Origin: Christensenellaceae bacterium
GTDB lineage: Bacteria; Bacillota; Clostridia; Christensenellales; Aristaeellaceae
DNA: 6,215 nt
NCBI GenBank assembly: GCA_020025205.1
Contig: JAHHSO010000050.1
Location: 1 to 6,215, forward strand
Direction: 5' to 3'
The translations under genes were made by a program, and so were the position numbers. Below are positions 1 to 4,707 of the stretch, piece after piece. Under the pieces are notes generated by a model. That model was not told the DNA's origin, made no database searches, and saw nothing but the letters and a program-made list of their open reading frames with translations. Position 1 is the first letter of the stretch. Each line of letters opens with the position of its first letter.

Positions 1-6
1 TGTCAA
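1..6 (-). promoter_or_regulatory. Possible -35 box at the window edge
   Basis: The minus strand ends at the left edge in a perfect TTGACA, preceded by an A/T-rich purine run. It could be the -35 element of a promoter reading out of the window towards the next minus-strand gene. The matching -10 box would lie beyond the edge, so this cannot be confirmed here. Confidence 0.3.
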
Positions 7-200
7 TACCTTTTTTACATATTTTTCATTTTTTCTTCAAACTTTTGCGTTTTTTGTCGTCCGTTCATCCCTTCTATACGCGTTTCCCTGTTATTCCTTG
101 ATTTTTGACGTCTCCCTTTCTTATCCGTTCGCTATACTTTACCCCTGTTCTTTCTGAATTCATTGTTGAATTCGTGTCTATTCATCATTGATCTTCCGAA

Positions 201-305
201 TTAAATCCACTGTTCCTCTCCTCTCTTCTTGAATTTATTTTTCAGAAAACCGAAATGTGCTTTCCCCTCTTCATTGATTTCCTTTATCTTCACTTTCGGT
301 TGCAT
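201..305 (-). CDS. Possible 34-residue small protein, unrecognised
   Basis: The frame starts with ATG at 305, with an AAGGA ribosome binding site at 316-312 placed 6 nt upstream, and stops at TAA 203-201. The product would be very basic and hydrophilic. It starts MQPKVKIKEINEEG and is lysine/glutamate-rich, with one GFLKNKF patch, no membrane segment and no signal peptide. I do not recognise it. The same frame resumes after the stop with an ATG-ATG pair (185-180), and a third segment ends at TAA 17-15, so the original gene could have been longer and been broken by stops. Purine-rich DNA readily yields both false ribosome binding sites and Lys/Glu-rich frames, so a chance frame is at least as likely. 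Confidence 0.2.
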   Translation of the reverse strand: MQPKVKIKEINEEGKAHFGFLKNKFKKRGEEQWI

Positions 306-446
306 GTCAAATCCTTCGATTCACTCCATCCGTACACTTTGATGTCCTATATCGCTTTTATGCTTCGCCGCTGAACGTTGCTACAACACTTCCGCTTATC
401 CCTCATAGTCACTTAGTTTCTAACTATTGTCGTTCCGGCATTTTCC

Positions 447-483
447 AAAAAAGAAAAAACGAGAATCGGAATCACGATTCTCG
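447..483 (-). terminator. Intrinsic terminator of the infC-rpmI-rplT operon
   Basis: On the minus strand a perfect 9-bp stem, CGAGAATCG with CGATTCTCG, encloses a 6-nt loop (TGATTC). It is followed at once by TTTTTTCTTTTTT. It starts 17 nt after the rplT stop codon, where the end of the ribosomal operon is expected. Confidence 0.92.
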
Positions 484-500
484 CAGAAAGGCGTATACAA

Positions 501-851
501 TTACGCGTTCTTTGCAACCTCAACAAGCTTCGCAAACGCTGCTGCATCGTTCACAGCGATGTCAGCCAGAACCTTGCGGTTGAGATCAATGCCAGCCTTC
601 TTCAGGCCGCAGATGAACTTGGAGTAGGACAGGCCGTTGATGCGGGCAGCCGCATTGATACGGGCGATCCACAAAGAACGGAAGTCACGCTTACGCAGCT
701 TACGGCCAATGTAAGCGTAACGCAGGGAACGCATCACCTGCTCCTGGGCAGCGCGGTACTGCTTGGACTTGGAGCCATAGTAGCCCTTCGCCAGCTTCAT
801 GATTTTCCTGCGCTTCTTATGGGCATTCACAGCCCTTTTGATTCTTGCCAT
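501..851 (-). CDS. rplT: Large ribosomal subunit protein bL20
   Basis: L20 is a basic early-assembly protein that binds 23S rRNA. In many Firmicutes it also represses its own operon by binding the infC leader. The product has 116 residues, close to the usual 117-119, and is full length. It starts MARIKRAVNAHKKRRK, with the Lys/Arg-rich N-terminal extension that threads into rRNA. The family hallmark RDFRSLWIARINAAAR lies at residues 55-70 in the globular C-terminal half. The ATG at 851 has a strong AAGGAGG site at 867-861, 9 nt upstream. It follows rpmI after 27 bp and is the last gene of the operon, with the terminator just downstream. Autoregulation by this protein is family knowledge, supported here by the attenuator ahead of infC. 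The identification is very secure. Confidence 0.98.
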   Translation of the reverse strand: MARIKRAVNAHKKRRKIMKLAKGYYGSKSKQYRAAQEQVMRSLRYAYIGRKLRKRDFRSLWIARINAAARINGLSYSKFICGLKKAGIDLNRKVLADIAVNDAAAFAKLVEVAKNA

Positions 852-878
852 GTTTAAAAACCTCCTTGCTGGCTAGGA

Positions 879-1076
879 TTACTTGTACGGGATGAGCTTT
901 TTCATCGTGCTGGTGTAGCACTCAGAGACATACGCAGTACGGCGCAGATTACGCTTGGTTTTGCGGGTCTTCTTGTTGAGGATGTGGCGCTTGAACGGCT
1001 TGAAGCGCTTAATGCGACCATTTTTGGTCAGAGAGAGACGCTTGGCAGCGCCGCGATGAGTTTTCTGCTTAGGCAT
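879..1076 (-). CDS. rpmI: Large ribosomal subunit protein bL35
   Basis: L35 is a small, highly basic structural protein of the 50S subunit. The 65-residue product has the expected length and opens with the family signature MPKQKTHRGAAKR. The middle and end contain HILNKKTRKTKRNLRR (residues 31-46) and the conserved ending MKKLIPYK. It is almost entirely Lys/Arg-rich and has no membrane segment. The ATG at 1076 has a GAGGAGG ribosome binding site (1092-1086), 9 nt upstream. It lies 25 bp after infC and 27 bp before rplT, the standard order for this translation operon, so it is presumably co-transcribed and falls under the same leader attenuation. Confidence 0.98.
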   Translation of the reverse strand: MPKQKTHRGAAKRLSLTKNGRIKRFKPFKRHILNKKTRKTKRNLRRTAYVSECYTSTMKKLIPYK

Positions 1077-1101
1077 AAGGGAAGTCCTCCTCTCCGGATG
1101 T

Positions 1102-1641
1102 TTACTCTTTCGGAGCCTGTTTGGCTTCTTTGCTGGGGTCCTTCGGAACCAGGATCATAATCATGTGGCGGCCTTCCACCTTGGGTTTGCTCTCCACATT
1201 TGCTACGTCCTTGACCCTCGTGACAAAATTCTGCATAACCGCGAAGCCGATCTCCTGGTGGGTGATCTGACGACCGCGGAAGCGGATCGAAACTTTGACC
1301 TTGTCCCCACCCTTCAGGAACTTCATAGCAGCTTTCGCCTTGGTCTGGATGTCATTTTCCTCGATCGTAGCGGAGAGCTGAACCTCCTTAATGGAGACGA
1401 CCTTTTGATTCTTTCGGATTTCCCGTTCCTTCTTAGCCTGCTCATAACGGTACTTGTCGTAATCCATCAGCTTGCAGACGGGCGGTTTTGCGGTCGGCAC
1501 GATCTTTACAAGATCCAGCTCAGCTTCTTCAGCCAGTTCCAATGCCTTACGGATCGGATGTACTCCGAGCTGTTCACCATTCTGGTCAATGACACGTACC
1601 TCGCGGTCACGGATTTCCTCGTTCATCATCAGATCAGCCAT
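1102..1641 (-). CDS. infC: Translation initiation factor IF-3
   Basis: IF3 binds the 30S subunit, prevents premature joining of 50S and checks start codon and initiator tRNA pairing. The 179-residue product is full length. The N-terminal domain spans about 5-75 (NEEIRDREVRVIDQNGEQLG at 7-26), and the family signature region is KLMDYDKYRYEQAKK at 57-71. A basic linker helix follows, then the C-terminal domain (KEVQLSATIEENDIQTK at 85-101, FRGRQITHQEIG at 121-132). An upstream in-frame ATG at 1716 is rejected because the added 25 codons would cover the leader terminator and do not resemble IF3. The chosen ATG at 1641 has a perfect GGAGGTG at 1661-1655 but a long 13-nt gap. The only in-frame alternative nearer is an ATC at 1653, which is too close to the site. 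Residue 62 is Asp where the signature usually has Gly, Ser or Asn. It is the first gene of the operon with rpmI and rplT. Confidence 0.97.
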   Translation of the reverse strand: MADLMMNEEIRDREVRVIDQNGEQLGVHPIRKALELAEEAELDLVKIVPTAKPPVCKLMDYDKYRYEQAKKEREIRKNQKVVSIKEVQLSATIEENDIQTKAKAAMKFLKGGDKVKVSIRFRGRQITHQEIGFAVMQNFVTRVKDVANVESKPKVEGRHMIMILVPKDPSKEAKQAPKE

Positions 1642-1789
1642 GTTGTTTGCGATACACCTCCATATAGTCTTCGCGCGATTGCGCAAAAAAGAGCGGGCAG
1701 CTAGCCCGCTCTTCACATAACAAAAAGAACGCCATGTGCCGCGGCAACAAGATCGCCGGGCGAGAAGCGGGCAGGCTTCTACTTCGTAC
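1642..1789 (-). promoter_or_regulatory. infC operon leader, probable L20-responsive attenuator
   Basis: About 150 nt of untranslated leader separate the predicted transcript start from infC. It contains a hairpin AGAAGC/GCTTCT (1780-1763), a possible CGGC...GCCG hairpin further on, and then a full intrinsic terminator (1713-1685) before the infC ribosome binding site. The leader segment GCCCGCT (1772-1766) is complementary to AGCGGGC in the 5' arm of the terminator (1710-1704), so an antiterminator can form that excludes the terminator. This is the arrangement known for L20-controlled infC leaders of Bacillus, where L20 binding favours termination. The ligand here is inferred from the downstream genes. 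A match to the Rfam L20 leader model has not been tested. Confidence 0.75.
1685..1713 (-). terminator. Leader attenuator terminator upstream of infC
   Basis: On the minus strand a perfect 10-bp stem, AAGAGCGGGC with GCCCGCTCTT, closes a 5-nt loop (TAGCT) and runs into six T residues. The stem is G/C-rich and the structure is a textbook intrinsic terminator. It stands between the promoter and the infC start, so it must be conditional and not the end of an upstream gene's mRNA alone. Confidence 0.92.
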
Positions 1790-1795
1790 TCGTTC

Positions 1796-1824
1796 AGTAT
1801 ATCTCACTGTTCCCTGCTTGTCAA
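1796..1824 (-). promoter_or_regulatory. Sigma-A-type promoter of infC-rpmI-rplT
   Basis: The -35 box TTGACA (1824-1819) is perfect and the -10 box TATACT (1801-1796) matches five of six consensus bases, with an ideal 17-bp spacer. The predicted start is near 1789. It lies only about 30 bp after the stop codon of the histidine kinase gene. Confidence 0.9.
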
Positions 1825-1855
1825 TAGCTAATTTCAAGTTTTCCCAAAAAATATT

Positions 1856-3187
1856 TCAGGATTTTGCTGTTTTATCAAATGTGACCGAAATGGTCGTTCC
1901 CACACCCAATCTGCTTTCAAGCACAAGCGCCGCATGGTGTTTGAAAGCAATATGCTTGACGATTGCCAGGCCGAGACCTGTTCCCCCCGTTTCCTTGGAG
2001 CGGCTCTTGTCTACGCGGTAAAAACGTTCAAACACATGCTTTTGATCTTCTGCTGAAATACCAATCCCCGTATCCTGCACGCAGACCATCACTTTATCCC
2101 GAACGGGACGCACTTCAACCCGAACGCTGCCCCCATGCACATTGTAACGGATCGCATTGTCGCACAGATTATAAATCAGTTCCTCCATCATGCGCCTGTC
2201 TGCATCCACAACCGCATCATGGGCATCCAGCTGAAGCGTGACCCCCATCTTGTGAGCGCTCATTTGAAGCTGTTCAAGCGTATTTGCCGCAACTTTCGCC
2301 AAATCAACCGATTCAAGCACCATGTCCGGCATTGGCGCATCCATTTGCGACAGCCGAATAATATCGTCAATCAGTCTCAAAAGACGATTTGCGCTCTTGT
2401 GAATCTCTCCTGCGAACTTCTTCGCCTGTTCCTGTGTGGCCATGCCGTTTTCAATCAATTCCGCATAGCCGGAAATGGACGTCAGCGGTGTTTTCAGCTC
2501 ATGTGAAACATTCGCCGTAAACTCCACGCGCATATTGGCGCTTTGTAAAATCTCCTCGTGCTGTTCCTGAATCATATCCATGAACGGTTCCAGCTCCGGA
2601 TAATGCTTCACGCCGCTCATATCGTCAAGATGTTCCGTCAGCTGTCTGATCGGTTTGAGCAGTCTATCCGTCAGTCCTTTGACCACGACAAAGCAAATGC
2701 CCATCATCAATCCCATCAGCAGCACAATCAGAGGAATGGTTCTGGCAAACAGTCCGCTCAAACTGGATGCCCGCTTTGCAAGCCGAAGAACGTGTCCGTC
2801 TTTCAGCCGAACGGCATAATAATATGTGCTCCGGCCTATGGTGTGGGAATTGCGCACATCTCCGCCTTTTCCGCATTCAAACGCAGAAACTATTTCCGGG
2901 CGCTCTGCATGATTTTCCATCTGCTCAGCATCCGCTACATTGTCATAAAGCACGTAGCCATCGGCTCGAAGCAGTGTGATGCGCAGTTCATCATCCGTCA
3001 TATCTGCAAAGATTTTTTCTCCGCCGCCCGCTTCCAATACCGCCTCAAATATATCTGCATAGGTCTGCAAATCTTCCATCACCCGATTTTTAAACAGCCC
3101 ATACATCAACCCGCTCAGCAGAACCACCGCCGCCGTAAGCGCTGCGGCAACGACACAAATAAAATACTGAAGAATTTTCTTTTTCAT
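1856..3187 (-). CDS. PhoR-type membrane sensor histidine kinase
   Basis: This is a full-length 443-residue sensor kinase that should autophosphorylate and pass phosphate to the adjacent response regulator. It has a first membrane helix at about 5-31, and an extracytoplasmic sensor of about 115 residues of PhoR-like, PAS/Cache-like appearance (DGYVLYDNVADAEQMENH at 76-93). A second membrane helix lies at about 150-170, followed by a HAMP-like linker (LLKPIRQL). The H box is SHELKTPL with phospho-acceptor His229, and Glu230 and Thr233 give the HExxT pattern of a kinase with phosphatase activity. The ATP-binding part shows the N box NLCDNAIRYN (340-349), DTGIGI (372-377) and GGTGLGLA (401-408). 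All catalytic motifs are intact. The ATG at 3187 has GAGGA just upstream and lies 11 bp after the regulator stop. The signal is unknown. Phosphate is suggested by kinship to PhoR and by the nearby phosphate transporter, but other envelope-sensing kinases share this architecture. Confidence 0.9.
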   Translation of the reverse strand: MKKKILQYFICVVAAALTAAVVLLSGLMYGLFKNRVMEDLQTYADIFEAVLEAGGGEKIFADMTDDELRITLLRADGYVLYDNVADAEQMENHAERPEIVSAFECGKGGDVRNSHTIGRSTYYYAVRLKDGHVLRLAKRASSLSGLFARTIPLIVLLMGLMMGICFVVVKGLTDRLLKPIRQLTEHLDDMSGVKHYPELEPFMDMIQEQHEEILQSANMRVEFTANVSHELKTPLTSISGYAELIENGMATQEQAKKFAGEIHKSANRLLRLIDDIIRLSQMDAPMPDMVLESVDLAKVAANTLEQLQMSAHKMGVTLQLDAHDAVVDADRRMMEELIYNLCDNAIRYNVHGGSVRVEVRPVRDKVMVCVQDTGIGISAEDQKHVFERFYRVDKSRSKETGGTGLGLAIVKHIAFKHHAALVLESRLGVGTTISVTFDKTAKS

Positions 3188-3198
3188 ATTTTCCTCAT

Positions 3199-3873
3199 TT
3201 ATGACGTTGTATCCACCATGTAGCCCACATTTCTTATGGTTTTAATCAGTGCGCCGCCCTCTCCCAGCTTGTGACGCAGTGTGCGAACATGTACATCAAT
3301 TGTTCTGGTCTCGCCCTCAAAGTTGGATCCCCAGACGCGTTCCATAATGACATCGCGTGAAATGACAATGCCCTGATTTTTCATCAGCAGCCTGAGCAGT
3401 TCAAACTCCTTATACGTTAAATCCACCGGCTTTCCATCCACGAAGACCATGCGCTTTTCCCGATCCAGTGTAACGCATCCGCAGACAAGCTGCGCGCTTT
3501 CCTTTCCCTGCCCAGAGCGGCGCAGCAGTGCTTTTACCCGGGCAATCATTTCCATAACGCCAAACGGTTTGGCAATATAATCATCCGCTCCGCTGTCCAG
3601 CCCCTTGACCTTGTCTATCTCCGAAGACTTCGCCGTCACCAGAATTACCGGAATGTGTCTGGTATCCGCACGCGCCCTCAGCCGGCAGAGGATGCTCATG
3701 CCATCTTCATCCGGCAGCATAATGTCCAGCAGAATGAGTTCCGGCAGCCGCCTGTCAAGTGCACAATAAAACTCTTTTGCCGTTTCGAACCCCGCCGCTT
3801 CGTAGCCGCTGTTTTTCATCGCAAACAGTTCAATTTCCTGAATGTTGCGATCGTCCTCCACAATATAGATCAT
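3199..3873 (-). CDS. OmpR/PhoB-family response regulator
   Basis: This is a transcription factor activated by phosphorylation. The 224-residue product has a receiver domain (1-118) with acidic pocket Glu6/Asp7, phospho-acceptor Asp50 in LILLDIMLPDEDG, switch Thr80 and Tyr99, and Lys102 in DDYIAKPF. The C-terminal winged helix (about 130-220) has LTYKEFELLRLL and RTIDVHVRTLRHKLG, ending TIRNVGYMV, as in PhoB and PhoP. The start is set at ATG 3873, because MIYIVEDD is the normal beginning of a receiver. An in-frame ATG 37 codons upstream would add an Arg/Ser-rich tail unlike the family. AAGGAG lies at 3889-3884, 10 nt before the start. A 22-codon frame upstream overlaps the start by ATGA, which may couple translation. 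It is followed after 11 bp by its kinase, so the two form an operon. The targets are unknown. A phosphate regulon is plausible from family and neighbours. Confidence 0.93.
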   Translation of the reverse strand: MIYIVEDDRNIQEIELFAMKNSGYEAAGFETAKEFYCALDRRLPELILLDIMLPDEDGMSILCRLRARADTRHIPVILVTAKSSEIDKVKGLDSGADDYIAKPFGVMEMIARVKALLRRSGQGKESAQLVCGCVTLDREKRMVFVDGKPVDLTYKEFELLRLLMKNQGIVISRDVIMERVWGSNFEGETRTIDVHVRTLRHKLGEGGALIKTIRNVGYMVDTTS

Positions 3874-3938
3874 TTTTGAACTTCTCCTTCGACCGGACGA
3901 GTCACTTCCAGCAATTTGTACATCTCTTCGTATTTCAT
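3870..3938 (-). CDS. Possible 22-residue leader peptide coupled to the response regulator
   Basis: The frame begins MKYEEMYKLLEVTRPVEG and ends in a TGA that overlaps the response-regulator ATG as ATGA, the usual geometry for termination-reinitiation. Starting one step upstream, at an in-frame GTG (3944), would add two residues and lie about 10 nt after AGGAAG. From the ATG itself only GGGG adjoins, which is a poor ribosome binding site. The peptide has no recognisable domain. Its composition looks protein-like, and the regulator's own AAGGAG lies inside its 3' end. It may be a small regulatory frame, or chance overlap in spacer DNA. Confidence 0.35.
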   Translation of the reverse strand: MKYEEMYKLLEVTRPVEGEVQK

Positions 3939-3941
3939 CCC

Positions 3942-3979
3942 CACGATTCTTACTCTTCCTGTTTCCCTTTGGAATCGTG
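3942..3979 (-). repeat. 8-bp inverted repeat before the regulator-coupled frame
   Basis: CACGATTC (3979-3972) and GAATCGTG (3949-3942) are perfect complements 22 nt apart. The RNA hairpin would hold AGGAAG in its loop and the GTG of the short frame at its base. It sits about 70 nt before the response-regulator start and could modulate translation. It is not followed by a T tract, so it is not a terminator. Confidence 0.45.
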
Positions 3980-4388
3980 TCCACAAACCCGTTTCAGCGG
4001 ATCAATCATATTCTTTTCTCAGTTCACCGCATCTGTTTCTTTGAAAACATGTTCAATTTCTTTAAATCACGCTCTGATTCGGATTCACCGCATCGTTCGA
4101 ACCTCATTTAACTGCACCTTCCAAATGAAAGGATCCCCCTTTGTGTGAGGAAATTCCACCACGGCACATATTTTCCTTCTATATATTAGCTGTCCGGTGC
4201 ATTCGCAAATGACCCGGGATCAGCTGCACTCCACATCAAGCCCGACCCGCCCGCATCATCAACAGCAGAGAAAATCACTTCACTCCCGTGATTGCCGTGT
4301 CCGCCCAATCTGTTATAGACTCATTTTGCATCCGTTTCTCTTTTCCCTCTGGATTTGCAGGAAAGATCTGCTCCCGTGACACACATGC

Positions 4389-4460
4389 CATACAAAATAC
4401 CGAGCCGACCCCCTATTGAATGCTCTCAAGAGAGCTGCATATGCTTCTCCTTTTTGTATG
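4389..4460 (-). repeat. Nested inverted repeats around the first leader RBS
   Basis: CATACAAAA (4460-4452) and TTTTGTATG (4397-4389) are perfect 9-bp complements. Between them lies a second palindrome, GCTCTC-TT-GAGAGC (4435-4422). The outer arm touches the first base of the AAGGAG site (4452-4447), and the inner palindrome covers the MQLS codons and their TGA. The element could fold as an RNA switch over the RBS, or the inner palindrome could be a protein operator. A family match was not recognised. Confidence 0.4.
4426..4440 (-). other. Four-codon frame behind a strong RBS
   Basis: An ideal AAGGAG (4452-4447) stands 6 nt before ATG 4440, but the frame reads only MQLS and then TGA. Reading past this TGA the frame stays open to a second TGA (4323-4321) and then to TAA 4188-4186. 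This can be a mini-leader peptide, a broken gene start, or chance. Recoding of TGA is unlikely, because the kinase gene here uses TGA as a normal stop. Confidence 0.25.
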
Positions 4461-4479
4461 ATCGGGGCTTTCTTTCTTC

Positions 4480-4509
4480 ATAGTAACAAATCCACGGCAA
4501 AACAGTCAA
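4480..4509 (-). promoter_or_regulatory. Probable promoter for the two-component operon
   Basis: The -35 box TTGACT (4509-4504) and the -10 box TACTAT (4485-4480) are 18 bp apart. A TG one base before the -10 box makes it an extended -10 type (TGTTACTAT). The boxes match the consensus in five and four of six positions. The transcript would start near 4473 and carry the long leader to the response regulator. No convincing pair of PhoP-type TTAACA repeats was seen around it. Confidence 0.55.
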
Positions 4510-4663
4510 GAATCAAATGTAAAATCCAAGCAAAATTCATCAGTATTCAAGCATAAAAACGCAGATTATGTATGATCTTCTTTCTTTTCAGCAATTTTGT
4601 GTAAAATTAAATCCGTTCAATCTGCATCTTAAAAAAATTGTTTTCTTCATTCATTCTCCGCAT

Positions 4664-4690
4664 AAAAAAACCGGCATGAAAACACGCCGG
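4664..4690 (-). terminator. Intrinsic terminator of the phosphate transporter gene
   Basis: On the minus strand CCGGCGTG pairs with CATGCCGG (8 bp with one G-U) across a TTTT loop, followed by seven T residues. It lies 17 nt after the transporter stop codon and separates that transcript from the two-component operon. Confidence 0.92.
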
Positions 4691-4707
4691 ATCTTCATCT
4701 TTGCTAT

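Larger units (their letters stand above)
1..446. other. Purine-biased region downstream of rplT, no convincing gene
   Basis: This stretch after the rplT terminator holds no long open frame. The plus strand is strongly C/T-rich, so the minus strand is A/G-rich throughout, unlike the mixed composition of the neighbouring ribosomal genes. On the minus strand one frame runs from an ATG at 305 to a TAA at 17-15, with only two internal stops (TAA at 203-201, TAG at 134-132). The low T content of this strand makes stop codons rarer than usual, so such openness is weak evidence for coding. A TTGACG/TATACT pair on the plus strand (near 105-138) has a spacer of about 22 bp and is not a good promoter. 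The region could be spacer, a decayed small gene, or a long untranslated leader. Confidence 0.5.
3874..4479 (-). other. Long leader or spacer upstream of the response regulator
   Basis: About 600 nt lie between the predicted promoter and the response-regulator start. On the minus strand this holds a chain of short frames. One is MQLS at 4440-4426. A 21-codon frame at 4169-4104 has AAGGA 4 nt before its ATG. A 27-codon frame at 4107-4024 overlaps the previous one by ATGA and has GGAAGGTG upstream. A 19-codon frame lies at 4009-3950, and last comes the frame that overlaps the regulator. Two short direct repeats are present: TCACGGGAG at 4379-4371 and 4291-4283, and GATGCGGTGAA at 4094-4084 and 4033-4023. 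No strong terminator is visible; an AATCAC/GTGATT hairpin followed by TTCT (about 4295-4268) is weak. Stop-codon density in the frame that begins at 4440 is near the random expectation, so none of the frames except the last is argued to be a real gene. I recognise no known riboswitch class. Confidence 0.4.

Noticed and set aside
105..138. Plus-strand promoter TTGACG / TATACT
   Set aside because: The spacer is about 22 bp and no gene follows on the plus strand.
1634..1670. Mini frame MEVYRKQHG overlapping the infC start
   Set aside because: Its ATG directly abuts the GGAGG that serves infC and has no RBS of its own; the overlap looks accidental.
1642..1716. IF3 extended to the upstream in-frame ATG (25 extra codons)
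   Set aside because: The extension would translate the leader terminator hairpin, lacks a ribosome binding site and does not resemble IF3 N-termini.
3874..3984. Response regulator extended by 37 residues
   Set aside because: Receiver domains begin at MIYIVEDD; the extension is Arg/Ser-rich with no good RBS, and the frame shifts away from the ATGA-coupled short frame.
4023..4094. 11-bp direct repeat TTCACCGCATC (plus strand) as part of an array
   Set aside because: Only two copies 61 bp apart, with no third copy or repeat extension, so it is neither a CRISPR nor a clear operator array.
4268..4295. AATCAC/GTGATT hairpin followed by TTCT as a leader terminator
   Set aside because: The stem is only 6 bp, the loop is long and the T tract is too short and interrupted.
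4486..4660. Possible PhoP-type TTAACA-like repeats near the two-component promoter
   Set aside because: Isolated TTTACA words occur, but no set with the regular 11-bp spacing of PhoP boxes was found.
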